A stretch of 64,000 nt of DNA from Flavihumibacter soli (GTDB taxonomy: Bacteria; Bacteroidota; Bacteroidia; Sphingobacteriales; Sphingobacteriaceae): positions 1 to 64,000 of the forward strand of contig NZ_JAAFZB010000096.1 of the NCBI RefSeq assembly GCF_010692725.1, read 5' to 3'. Below, piece by piece: positions 34,262-44,200 of this stretch. The translations under genes were made by a program, and so were the position numbers. Position 1 is the first letter of the stretch. The number at the start of each line of letters is the position of its first letter. The notes beneath the pieces are model-generated. The model made no database searches, was not told the origin of the DNA, and saw only the letters and a program-made list of their open reading frames with translations.

Positions 34262-35101
34262 CTATTCCGATAACAAAAACGAAAGTGGCATTGTATAGGC
34301 AACTCTTACGCTCTGCCCGTTCTGAATGCCGGGTGCCCAGGCCGGTGAATTCTTTAGAACCCGGATAGCTTCTTCATCACATCCGCCGCCAATACCCCGG
34401 ATCACCTGAATGTTAGAAAGCTCTCCACTCTTTTCTATGATAAAACTCACTATTACCCGGCCACTAATGCCAGTCTCTCTTGCCAGCATCGGATATCTCA
34501 GGTTTCGACCAATATATTTATAGAATGCCTTTTGCCCACCCGGAAAATCAGGGTATTTTTCAAGCATTTCCAGTCTGACGGGCTCATCTCCGACAGTCTC
34601 CACGGCGCTGCCCTGGTTTCCAGTTACCGCAGGTACCTCCAGTGAATTCGAGAAGCCTTTATCAGAAGTTGAATTAACCGTCTCGGGTCCGATAACCTTT
34701 CCTTCTAATTCCTTGATTGATGGAGCTTCTTCAATTACGTCCGAAGCAGGCGCAACCTTCGGAGTAACATACCTGGTTGCCGGTGCCTTCTCAGTTAGCA
34801 GCTTCGGCTTTACAGCGGCTGGCTCCTGCTTCGGAAGATCTCTCGGAATGGTAACGTCAATGATCCTCAAAACCGAGTCGGCAGGGGAAGGGTTTGCGAG
34901 AATTTCCTTCCCGCTAAATTGCGAATAGATAAAAGGTGCCAGTACTCCGGCAATGATGAGTGCTGCACCGGTTATCAAAGCTTTCAATGTTGTGTGATCA
35001 TTGTGCTGCCTGAGTTCGTAAGCACCATAAACCTTGTTACGGCCTGCAAATACAAGTTCGAGCCACTCGTTCCTGTTGAGATCATTTTTGAAGTTCATCA
35101 T
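34262..35101 (-). CDS. TonB-family energy transducer
   Basis: A 279-residue protein: short cytoplasmic N-terminus (RNKVYGAYELRQHNDHTTLKA), one membrane helix near residues 37-57, a Pro/Ala/Lys-rich periplasmic linker (DLPKQEPAAVKPKLLTEKAPATRYVTPKVAP), and the C-terminal TonB domain (YPDFPGGQKAFYKYIGRNLRYPMLARETGISGRVIVSFIIEKSGELSNI...). It couples the proton motive force to TonB-dependent receptors; which receptor it serves is unknown. ExbB/ExbD genes are not adjacent. Confidence 0.9.
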   Translation of the reverse strand: MMNFKNDLNRNEWLELVFAGRNKVYGAYELRQHNDHTTLKALITGAALIIAGVLAPFIYSQFSGKEILANPSPADSVLRIIDVTIPRDLPKQEPAAVKPKLLTEKAPATRYVTPKVAPASDVIEEAPSIKELEGKVIGPETVNSTSDKGFSNSLEVPAVTGNQGSAVETVGDEPVRLEMLEKYPDFPGGQKAFYKYIGRNLRYPMLARETGISGRVIVSFIIEKSGELSNIQVIRGIGGGCDEEAIRVLKNSPAWAPGIQNGQSVRVAYTMPLSFLLSE

Positions 35102-35271
35102 AAAATTAAGGTTTGATTACTGATATGATGCTTGCATAGTAATTATTCCATAAACCCCGGTCGCTTAATCTCTTCAACAACTTTTTATCCGTTTTTTTCA
35201 AAAAACAGTCGTTTTTTCACATTTAGCATAAAATTTTTTCCTTTTTTTAATAAAATTCGATAACTAACGTT

Positions 35272-35279
35272 TATTTTTG
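35272..35279 (+). promoter_or_regulatory. Probable -7 element of glnA
   Basis: TATTTTTG fits TAnnTTTG, 30 bases before the glnA ATG. The upstream 100 bases are very T/A-rich, and no good -33 element is seen. Confidence 0.4.
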
Positions 35280-35309
35280 AACGGTTTCACATAAAAAATC
35301 AATGAAAAT

Positions 35310-37496
35310 ATGTCAATTTTAAGATTTCAGGCTCTAAATGCCGTACTTTCCAGAACAATTCCAGAAGTCAAACCCCCTTCTTCTAAAATTTCTGATTTTT
35401 ATGGAATGAATGTTTTTGATAAAAAGAAGATGAAAGACTTTTTATCAAAAGAAGCTTTTCAAAGTCTGAACGACTCTATAAACTTTAATCAACCACTTCA
35501 CCGCGAAGTTTCAGAGCAGGTTGCATCGGCAATGAAAGCCTGGGCAATGGGAAAAGGTGCGACGCACTATACCCATTGGTTTCAGCCACTGACCGGCACT
35601 ACTGCTGAAAAACACGATTCCTTTTTTGAACCTACACCCGACGGTTCAGCTATTGAACATTTTTCCGGTGACGCGCTGGTTCAGCAGGAGCCTGATGCTT
35701 CCAGTTTCCCAAGCGGCGGCATCCGTAATACATTTGAAGCCCGTGGTTACACTGCATGGGATCCATCCTCACCTGCATTCATTATCGAAAGCGCTTCCGG
35801 TAAAACCTTATGTATTCCAACGGTTTTCGTATCCTATACAGGCGAAGCTCTTGACTATAAAGCACCTTTGTTAAAAGCATTATCAGCGCTTGACAAAGCT
35901 GCCGTAGATGTTTGCCACTATTTTGACAAATCAATTGAAAAAGTAAATGCATCTCTCGGGATTGAGCAGGAGTATTTCCTGGTTGATACGGCTTTGTTTA
36001 ATGCACGTCCCGACCTGTCAACTACAGGACGTACATTATTCGGACACATGTCTGCTAAAGGACAGCAGCTGGAAGATCATTATTTCGGAACTATTCCTGA
36101 ACGTGTGTATGCTTACATGCTGGATTTCGAAACGGAAGCTCTTAAATTAGGTATACCGTTAAAGACCCGTCATAATGAAGTTGCACCGTCTCAGTTTGAG
36201 TGTGCTCCGATCTATGAAGAAATAAACCTCGCAATCGATCACAACCAGTTGCTGATGGACCTGATGGACAAAGTTGCAAAACGCCATCACTTCAAAGTTT
36301 TACTTCATGAAAAACCTTATGCAGGTATCAACGGATCCGGTAAGCACAATAACTGGAGCCTGATTACGAATACGGGCAAGAATCTATTGTCTCCGGGTAA
36401 AACACCGAAGAACAACCTGATGTTCCTGACATTCTTCGTTAATACGGTACGAGCTGTGTACGAACATGCAGATCTTTTACGTGCTTCCATCGCCTCTGTC
36501 AATAATGATCATCGCCTGGGCGCTAATGAAGCTCCGCCAGCGATCATCTCCATATTCCTTGGCAGCCAGCTGAACGAAGTTCTCGATGAAATAGAAACTT
36601 CAAGAGTAACCAAGAAGGTAAAAGAAGATCCGAACTTATGGCATGGTATCCCTAAAGTACCAAGTATCTTACTGGATAATACAGACCGTAACCGTACCTC
36701 TCCATTTGCTTTCACCGGTAACAAGTTTGAGTTCCGCGCAGTAGGTTCATCGGCAAATTCATCTGCGCCGATGACTATCCTGAATACGATCGTTGCAGAT
36801 CAGCTGATCAAGTTCAAGACTGAAGTAGATAAACTGATCAAAAAAGGCGATAAAAAAGATCTTGCTATCCTTACAGTGATTAAAAAGTACATTAAGGAAT
36901 CAAGAAACATTCGTTTTGAAGGTAACGGTTATAGTGAAGAATGGGAGAAAGAAGCTGCTGAACGCGGGCTTTCTAACATCAAAACTACTCCGGTGTCACT
37001 AGACGCATACATTAGTGAGAAGTCACTGGAACTTTTTGAGAAAACAGCAGTTTTCAATAAGCGTGAGATCCATGCCCGCCATGATATTCTTCTTGAGAAT
37101 TTCTACAAGAAATTGCAGATTGAAGCACGTGTAATGGGTGAAATGGTTAACAGCACGATCATCCCGGCAGCAATTGCTTACCAGAGCAAACTCGTGGAAA
37201 ATGTGAGAGGCTTAAAGGAAATTGGTATTAAACCTGAAGCATACAAGGCTCAGATGGAAATCATCAATGAGCTGAGCGAACACATCAACTTCATCAAAAC
37301 GAATGTTGACGAGATGATCGAGCAGCGCAAAAAAGCCAACGTCATCGAGGACACCCGTGAAAAGTCAATTGCCTACGATGAGAACGTGAAGAGCTACTTC
37401 GAGCCTATCCGTTATCACGTGGATAAAATTGAATTACTGGTTGATGACTCGCTATGGCCATTACCTAAATTCAGGGAGTTGTTGTTTATAAAATAG
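35310..37496 (+). CDS. glnA: Glutamine synthetase type III
   Basis: ATP-dependent glutamate + ammonia to glutamine. At 728 residues it is the GSIII (GlnN) class found in Bacteroidota and cyanobacteria, far longer than GSI. Motifs: KGATHYTHWFQPLTGTTAEKHDSF, IEQEYFLVD, LKTRHNEVAPSQFECAPIYEE, HEKPYAGINGSGKHNNWSL (glutamate/metal site), and NRTSPFAFTGNKFEFRAVGSS. The C-terminal helical extension is complete. The ATG at 35310 overlaps an out-of-frame ATG at 35302 that reads only MKICQF. Monocistronic; it ends in a heptad array and a terminator. Confidence 0.97.
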   Translation: MSILRFQALNAVLSRTIPEVKPPSSKISDFYGMNVFDKKKMKDFLSKEAFQSLNDSINFNQPLHREVSEQVASAMKAWAMGKGATHYTHWFQPLTGTTAEKHDSFFEPTPDGSAIEHFSGDALVQQEPDASSFPSGGIRNTFEARGYTAWDPSSPAFIIESASGKTLCIPTVFVSYTGEALDYKAPLLKALSALDKAAVDVCHYFDKSIEKVNASLGIEQEYFLVDTALFNARPDLSTTGRTLFGHMSAKGQQLEDHYFGTIPERVYAYMLDFETEALKLGIPLKTRHNEVAPSQFECAPIYEEINLAIDHNQLLMDLMDKVAKRHHFKVLLHEKPYAGINGSGKHNNWSLITNTGKNLLSPGKTPKNNLMFLTFFVNTVRAVYEHADLLRASIASVNNDHRLGANEAPPAIISIFLGSQLNEVLDEIETSRVTKKVKEDPNLWHGIPKVPSILLDNTDRNRTSPFAFTGNKFEFRAVGSSANSSAPMTILNTIVADQLIKFKTEVDKLIKKGDKKDLAILTVIKKYIKESRNIRFEGNGYSEEWEKEAAERGLSNIKTTPVSLDAYISEKSLELFEKTAVFNKREIHARHDILLENFYKKLQIEARVMGEMVNSTIIPAAIAYQSKLVENVRGLKEIGIKPEAYKAQMEIINELSEHINFIKTNVDEMIEQRKKANVIEDTREKSIAYDENVKSYFEPIRYHVDKIELLVDDSLWPLPKFRELLFIK

Positions 37497-37524
37497 TACT
37501 AAGTACTTAGTACATAGTAGTTAG
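37497..37524. repeat. Heptad array directly after the glnA stop codon
   Basis: Four 7-mers start at the base after TAG: TACTAAG, TACTTAG, TACATAG, TAGTTAG. Two of these units also occur in the ubiX-mtaB array at 20309-20329. Confidence 0.75.
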
Positions 37525-37530
37525 ATATGG

Positions 37531-37562
37531 GAGCCCTGTTTGTTCAGGGCTTCTTTGTTTTT
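37531..37562 (+). terminator. Terminator of glnA
   Basis: GAGCCCTG and CAGGGCTTC enclose TTTGTT, with a T-rich tail. It sits between the two inverted heptad arrays. Confidence 0.75.
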
Positions 37563-37622
37563 TAAGGACGACATACTAAGTACCTGGATTTTAGAGAAGC
37601 CTTGGTTAATACACTCACTTTT

Positions 37623-37664
37623 CTAAGTACTAAATACTAAATACTAAATACTAACTACTAATTT
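37623..37664. repeat. Heptad array upstream of purM, inverted relative to the first
   Basis: CTAAGTA, CTAAATA three times, CTAACTA, CTAATTT: six 7-mers ending 6 bases before the purM ATG. Read on the other strand the units are TATTTAG, TAGTTAG and TACTTAG, the same family as at 37497 and 20309. Confidence 0.8.
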
Positions 37665-37670
37665 TACCCC

Positions 37671-38849
37671 ATGTCTGATCTCAAATACAACCAGCGAGGC
37701 GTTTCTGCCGGTAAAGAAGATGTTCATAACGCAATTAAAAATATCGACAAGGGCATTTTCCCGCAAGCTTTCTGCAAAATAATACCTGACATTCTCGGCG
37801 GGGATGAGGCATGGTGCAATATCATGCATGCAGACGGCGCAGGGACTAAATCCTCTTTAGCCTATGTTTACTGGAAAGAGACCGGTGATATCTCTGTATG
37901 GCGCGGTATTGCCCAGGATGCAATCATTATGAATCTTGACGACCTGCTTTGCGTAGGTGCGACAGATAACATCCTGTTATCCTCCACGATCGGCAGAAAT
38001 AAAAACCTGATTCCCGGTGAAGTGATTGCCGAAATTATTAACGGAACGGAAGATATTCTGGCTGAACTTCGTGAGCAGGGTATCGGCATTTACTCGACCG
38101 GAGGTGAAACAGCCGACGTAGGCGACCTGGTCCGGACAATCATCGTCGACTCGACGGTGACCTGCCGCATGAACAGGCAAGACGTAATTTCCAATCACCG
38201 TATCCAGGCAGGCGATGTCATTGTCGGGCTGTCATCTTACGGACAGGCATCCTACGAAAAAGAATACAATGGCGGTATGGGATCAAATGGATTAACTTCT
38301 GCCCGCCACGATGTTTTTCATAAATATGTAGCGGAGAAATACCCGGAAAGCTATGACCCCTCGGTACCTTATGAACTTGTCTTTGCCGGAAATAAGAAGC
38401 TTACTGATAAGGTTGAAACAGGACAGGGCCAGTCTACAGAAGCCGGCAAATTAGTTCTCTCCCCTACCCGCACCTACGCGCCGGTGGTGAAAAAGATCCT
38501 GGAAAAGTATAGGAGCGAAATTCACGGCATGGTTCACTGCAGCGGGGGCGCACAGACAAAGGTGCTACACTTCGTAGACAACCTGCACATCATTAAAGAT
38601 AACCTTCTTCCAATTCCACCACTTTTCAAACTCATACAGGAACAATCAGATACTTCGTGGGAAGAGATGTATAAGGTATTTAATATGGGTCATCGAATGG
38701 AGTTTTATGTACCGGAAAATATAGCCAAGGAAATTATTGCCATCTCCGGGTCGTTCAATATTGATGCGCAGATCGTCGGTCGTGTGGAAGCTTCAGAGAA
38801 AAAACAAGTAACGATCATTTCAGAAAAGGGGACATTCATTTACGAATAG
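37671..38849 (+). CDS. purM: Phosphoribosylformylglycinamidine cyclo-ligase PurM (AIR synthetase)
   Basis: PurM converts FGAM to AIR, the step after PurL and before PurK/PurE. The 392 residues are longer than the roughly 345 of E. coli but keep the fold: YNQRGVSAGKEDVH, HADGAGTKSSLAY, NLDDLLCVGATD, GGETADVGDLVRT, VGLSSYGQASYE and GMVHCSGGAQTKVLHF, MEFYVP. I recall this longer form as usual in Bacteroidota. Confidence 0.93.
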   Translation: MSDLKYNQRGVSAGKEDVHNAIKNIDKGIFPQAFCKIIPDILGGDEAWCNIMHADGAGTKSSLAYVYWKETGDISVWRGIAQDAIIMNLDDLLCVGATDNILLSSTIGRNKNLIPGEVIAEIINGTEDILAELREQGIGIYSTGGETADVGDLVRTIIVDSTVTCRMNRQDVISNHRIQAGDVIVGLSSYGQASYEKEYNGGMGSNGLTSARHDVFHKYVAEKYPESYDPSVPYELVFAGNKKLTDKVETGQGQSTEAGKLVLSPTRTYAPVVKKILEKYRSEIHGMVHCSGGAQTKVLHFVDNLHIIKDNLLPIPPLFKLIQEQSDTSWEEMYKVFNMGHRMEFYVPENIAKEIIAISGSFNIDAQIVGRVEASEKKQVTIISEKGTFIYE

Positions 38850-38874
38850 TCCCGGCCGTTAACCATCAACTTCA

Positions 38875-38914
38875 TAAGAAATCCCCTGCTGTATTATAAG
38901 CAGGGGATTTCTTA
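38875..38914. terminator. Bidirectional terminator between purM and the S46 peptidase
   Basis: A 17-bp perfect stem (ATAAGAAATCCCCTGCT and its complement) with a 6-7 base loop, 26 bases after purM and 18 bases past the convergent stop. Confidence 0.9.
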
Positions 38915-38932
38915 TTTAATAGATCAGACGGC

Positions 38933-41140
38933 TTATTTTGACTTCATTGTCAGTTTTTCTTTCGCCACCGGGATCTTATCTCTGCGGATATCCAGTTCAT
39001 TGATAATATTTTTAGCTCCGCCAAGAACATCAATACACCATAGAACAAACCGCGCGTCAACTGAAATCGTGCGCTTATACTGTTTGTCAAATGCGATATC
39101 ACCGCTCATAGCCTCCCAGTTTCCGTCGAATGCTAAGCCAATAAGCTCCCCGTTCCCGTTGATCACGGGCGAACCTGAGTTACCGCCGGTTATATCATTA
39201 TTTGATATAAAGGCCACTGGTAGCGTACCGTTCTCGCCATACTCACGGAAATCGCGTTTAGCGTAAGCGTCCAGTAATGACTGCGGCAGATCAAACTCAT
39301 CATCACCTTTCTGGTATTTCGCAACCATACCATCAATGTTGGTGGTTACATTATAAGTGATACCGTCCTTCGGAGAATAATTTTGTACCTGTCCGTAGGA
39401 TATACGCATGGTAGAATTAGCATCAGGATAGATCAGTTTGCCTTTATTCGCGTCAAGCAGCGCTTTCAGATACAAATTATCCAGCTTGCTTTTAGCAGCC
39501 GAGAAGTCGCTTAAAATTGACCCAAAATTATTCTTCACATAATCCTGTGGGTTCAGGTTCTTAGCATATTCATAACCGGGATCCTTTTCAAGCTTACTCA
39601 GATCCGGATTTGCAAGGAAAGCACGCAGTTTTACAGGATCGATCAGGTTACTGTTAGCCCATAAGTAGTCGGTGTAACTTTTAAAGGTCTCCTCAGCCGA
39701 GCCTTTCCAGTACTTCTCCGCAATAAGCGTGATGAATTTAGGATGCTGCGATTTAGGTACATCATTATAAAAAGCCGTCAGTATCTGAGCAAAGATCTTT
39801 TTATCGGCAGTTTCGTTATAGGTCTGCTGATAAGTGCTCACCAGGGTGTTAAGATTCTCCTTCGCACGGGCGATATAGGCAGCGTCATCCTTCTTGTCAC
39901 TCATGGCTTTCAATGCACTACCTAACTGGGCAGCATTACGCGCCCAGGCAGAAGCAAGCAGTCCTTCGTTCACATAAGTAATATGAACCGCGTAGGGCTC
40001 ATATGCCGCATAAGCTTTTTTGTAATTCTCCATCAAACCGGCCGACACAGAATCTTTAGCTGCTGCAGTGAATTTGCTTTCCTCCGTTTGCTTCTGCTCA
40101 TAGATCTTCAGGCGTTTCAACTGTTCGGTCTGCCCAATAAAATACTTCCAATAGTTGGCGATCTGGGCATATTGCGAAGACAGCTTTAAGCGCGTATCAA
40201 CACTCTTATCCATTTCTTCTTTCCATGCCTTCAGCCGGATGTCCCGAAGCTTCACGATGGTTGGATTCGTTTTTTCAGTTGCCAATGCTACTCCATGGGA
40301 AGTCAGGAACCGGTCAGTTTTGCCCGGGTAACCATATACCATGGCGAAATCATTATTCTTCACTCCCTTAATTGATACCGGAAGAAATTTCTTTGGAGTG
40401 TAGGGCTTATTACTGGCACTGTAAGGTGCTGCCTCGTTATTTGCACCGGCGTAAACCCTGAATATCGAGAAATCGCCTGTGTGACGGGGCCATTCCCAAT
40501 TGTCAGTATCACCTCCAAATTTACCGATGGACTGTGGTGGAACTCCTACCAAACGTACGTCGGTAAACCGGTTATAAATAAATAAAAGGAACTGGTTAGC
40601 TTTATAAACATCCTTAACCTCTGCCTCTGTAGTCGTACCGGCTTGCGCATCGGCTGCGATCTGCTTACTTATTTCAGCGACCTTTGCAGCTTTTTCGTTC
40701 TCAGGTACACCGGCAAGGGCAGCGGTCACCTTAGGTGTCACATCCTCTATACGTACTAGAAAACGCACGAACAGCCCGGGAATAGCTTTTTCTTCTGAAT
40801 ATGATTTGGCATAAAACCCGTTATCCAGGATGTTATTTTCAGGGGTCGAATTAGAGGCCGCCGCATTATAGCCACAATGATGATTCGTAAAGATCAGGCC
40901 ATTTTTCGAAACGATCTCCCCGGTACAGAACCCGCCGAAAGAGACAATAGCATCTTTGATGCTGGCTTTATTAACGCTGTAAAGGTCTTCAGGAGTTAGC
41001 TTGAAACCCTGTTTTTTCATTTGTTCATAGTTCTTGCCAATCAGCATTGGCAACCACATGCCTTCATCGGCTTTGGCAACATTGCCGGCAAAAAGGGCAA
41101 TGATCACCAGCCCGAGGGCTGCAAACTTCATTCTTTTCAT
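38933..41140 (-). CDS. S46-family dipeptidyl-peptidase (DPP7/DPP11 type)
   Basis: A 735-residue exported peptidase with a signal peptide (to about residue 24, VAKADEGMW). The split chymotrypsin-like triad is visible: TNHHCGY (catalytic His88), RHTGDFSIFR (Asp) and GGNSGSP (Ser). A large helical regulatory domain lies between. The residue that sets P1 preference falls in AFDGNWEAMSGD; a Gly here, as I remember for DPP7 (Arg in DPP11), suggests hydrophobic rather than acidic P1. It takes dipeptides from imported oligopeptides in the periplasm. Confidence 0.93.
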   Translation of the reverse strand: MKRMKFAALGLVIIALFAGNVAKADEGMWLPMLIGKNYEQMKKQGFKLTPEDLYSVNKASIKDAIVSFGGFCTGEIVSKNGLIFTNHHCGYNAAASNSTPENNILDNGFYAKSYSEEKAIPGLFVRFLVRIEDVTPKVTAALAGVPENEKAAKVAEISKQIAADAQAGTTTEAEVKDVYKANQFLLFIYNRFTDVRLVGVPPQSIGKFGGDTDNWEWPRHTGDFSIFRVYAGANNEAAPYSASNKPYTPKKFLPVSIKGVKNNDFAMVYGYPGKTDRFLTSHGVALATEKTNPTIVKLRDIRLKAWKEEMDKSVDTRLKLSSQYAQIANYWKYFIGQTEQLKRLKIYEQKQTEESKFTAAAKDSVSAGLMENYKKAYAAYEPYAVHITYVNEGLLASAWARNAAQLGSALKAMSDKKDDAAYIARAKENLNTLVSTYQQTYNETADKKIFAQILTAFYNDVPKSQHPKFITLIAEKYWKGSAEETFKSYTDYLWANSNLIDPVKLRAFLANPDLSKLEKDPGYEYAKNLNPQDYVKNNFGSILSDFSAAKSKLDNLYLKALLDANKGKLIYPDANSTMRISYGQVQNYSPKDGITYNVTTNIDGMVAKYQKGDDEFDLPQSLLDAYAKRDFREYGENGTLPVAFISNNDITGGNSGSPVINGNGELIGLAFDGNWEAMSGDIAFDKQYKRTISVDARFVLWCIDVLGGAKNIINELDIRRDKIPVAKEKLTMKSK

Positions 41141-41220
41141 AGTAATTTTTATTTGGTGCTAAATTAGCAAGCCTCAGGAACTCGCTTACTTACTGAATGT
41201 CAATTTTTAAGCCACAAAAA

Positions 41221-41248
41221 AACCCGCCCTTGTGAGGGCGGGTCTTTA
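41221..41248 (-). terminator. Terminator of the TonB-dependent receptor gene
   Basis: ACCCGCCCT-TGTG-AGGGCGGGT; read on the minus strand it ends in T7. It lies 26 bases past the stop. Confidence 0.85.
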
Positions 41249-41273
41249 ATTCAATAAAATAGATTATTGAAAA

Positions 41274-44200
41274 TTATTGAAAGTTATAACGGAAACCGAA
41301 TTGCATGTAATAAGTTGATGCAATGTTTTGTGAAGTTCCAAAAGTGGTTTCAACAGGTTTGTTATTGTATGTACCCATTCTGAATGTTGGCTTGGTAGTA
41401 CCGCCTGCTGTTAAATTAGCGGTGTTTACCGGAACAAGAATCGCAGAATTGTTAACAAAATTAACGTTACTCCACTCGCTGTTCAGCATGTTACCCAGGT
41501 TCATGATATCAACTGTGAACTGGAAAGTGTTCTTAGTTGTACCAATGTTTTTGAAGATATCCTGCGTTAATCTCAGGTCTACCTGGTTTCTCCATGGAAG
41601 TTTGCCACCATTACGTTCTGCGTACTGTCCTTTACGGCCGCTCAGGTAATCATCCTGTGCAACATAAGCAAAGAAAAGATCGCTCTGCTGCTCTGGCGTA
41701 TAAACCGTAGTTGTAACAGTTTTATCAGAATTTGTAGTGCTTATTGATAATGGTACAAATGTGATCTCAGAAGCATCCTTAGGAACATACATTAAATCAT
41801 TGTTCTGACCATCGCGGTTGAAATCTGAAGAATACATGTAAGAGAATCTTCCCTGGTTTGATCCTTCGTAGAATACGGAGAAGCTTGTTGCCAGATTCTT
41901 CAGGAATTCTTTACGGTAAGAGATATTAGCAATCACACGGTGAGGAGCATTAAAGCTTGAATAGCTTAAACCAGGCTCATTACCAGTGTTCGAAGTAGGT
42001 GTTAAAGACCATGTATTTAATAACTGATCACCGTTTCCATCATAAAGGATCTTCTGCTCACTTCTGGTATAAGCGAATGAAGCCTGAAGACCACTGCTGA
42101 AACGCTTATCAAGTTTTGCTGTTACGAACCATGAATGACCATCGGCAGCGTTATCCAACACAACGGGATTGAATGCACCTGTTGCACCGGGAGTTACCAA
42201 TCCTTTAGCATCCAAGTTGTTGATATACTTGTCAGCAGGAAGGTTCGGATAGATAGGACGGTTATCAGGATATCCCGCAACATTTAAAGCAGCAGGATTT
42301 TCCAGATTCACATTAAATCCTTTAGCAATATTCAAATCTTTATTGTAGACACCTTCTAAAGTACCAACGATTCCGAAAGGAAGCTGAGCATCTACAGCTA
42401 AACTGCTTTTCCAGGTTTGCGGGAATTTGAAGTCAGGATCGATCGCACTGACCGAAGCCGGGATAGAAGTTCCTGCTGCCGGTGGAGTAGCTGGCAAATA
42501 AGCGTTAATATCCGGATTGAACGGGCCAGGGGTCTTGTCCTTACCTACCCAGTTTTGTGTGAACTGGATCAAACCGGCATCACCTGATTGAGCAACGATC
42601 CATACGAAAGGAACTTTCGTAGTGAAGATACCGGTACCACCACGGAACTGTAATGAACGGTCACCTTTCACATCATAGTTGAATCCAAATCGTGGAGACC
42701 ACATCAGTCTTTCTGCTGGAAGAACGCCAGTATCGATCTTTCTGCCGTTAGCGAAAGTTAAAGGTGCTACCAATGGATGAGTTTTGATCTCAGGAACATC
42801 CGGGTAAGTTGGCAATTCAACACGCAGACCAGCTGTTAATTTCAATTTTTCGCCTACCGAGAAAGCATCCTGTACATAAGCAGCATATTGCTGGAACTTA
42901 AAGGTTGGGAACGCCTGCTCATAACCAGGAGATAAGGAATAGGTCATTGCGTAGTTGACAGGGTTGGCCTTATTTACAAAATCATCCCATGAAGCAAATA
43001 CATAATTTCCTGTTCCAAAACGCTGGAAACCATTTTTTGTAGTGCTCAGATCCATCTGCGCACCTAACGTTACCTGGTGGTTACCAAGGTTCATCGCAAA
43101 GTTATCAGTAACAGAGTAAGTCGTAACATCACGAAGGTTACCGTAAGTGAAAGGCTCGTAACCAAATGAAGTGAAGGCTGCGCCATCTTTCAGAATATCC
43201 ACTAAAGGAAATGCAGTTGACTCAGTACTTCTGGGGTCGTTCTGGTGCGTGTAACTTCCTCTGATTGTATTTGAAAACTTAGAACCAAAGCTTGAGTTTA
43301 ACTCAGCAGCAAGTGAATACAGGTTTGCATCCTGGAAATAATTGGAATTGCTGAAATGTAAATGATCAATAGTTTGGCGGCCTCTTCCTGTTGGGAAGTT
43401 AAAGCCCGAACCTGAAGTTGAAGTACTTATAAAGGCTGGTGTTTTACTTTCAACCTGGTTGTAACGAACATTGAAACGGTGATTGTTGCTGATGTTCCAG
43501 TCTAAACGCGCAAGTAATTTATCGTTGTTAGACAAGTTGCTGTAACCCTGATAAACTCCCGGATCGTAATTGTAAGTATTAACCAGGTAATTTCTGATCA
43601 TATCCAGTTCGGAAGCAGTTGGACGGGCAACGTTACTGTTGCTACCCCCAAAAGGCATCTGCGGAGTTCCCGCAAGACGGTTTTGGCCTGGTTTCACTTC
43701 CTTATTCAGTTCCGCATTTACGAAGAAGAATAACTTATCCTTAATGATCGGGCCGCCGAAGCTTGCTCCGTAGGTCTTGATGTTTAATGATTGCGGTATA
43801 AAAGTACTGCCGTTGACTTTGTCGCCCTGCTCATCTTCAGATCTGAAGTTATAGAAAGCTGTTCCGAAAAAGTTATTTCTTCCTGAACGGGTTACTGCGT
43901 TAATCGAACTTCCCACAAAACCAGACTGGCTGGCATCATAAGGAGTTACGTTGATGGAGATTTCTTCCAAAGCATCCAGGGAGATCGGAGAACCGTTGGC
44001 CGGAAGGTTACCACCGATACCGAACTGGTTGTTAAAATCTGAACCATCTACCGTGAAGTTGTTCTGACGATAGTTACCACCACCGATAGCAGGACCGTTA
44101 GTAGTACTGTTAGCCTGTGGAGTGAATTTTGTCAAATCGTTAACACTTCTGGTAATAGAAGGAACGTTTGCAATTTCCGCACGGGTGATATTGGTCGTAG

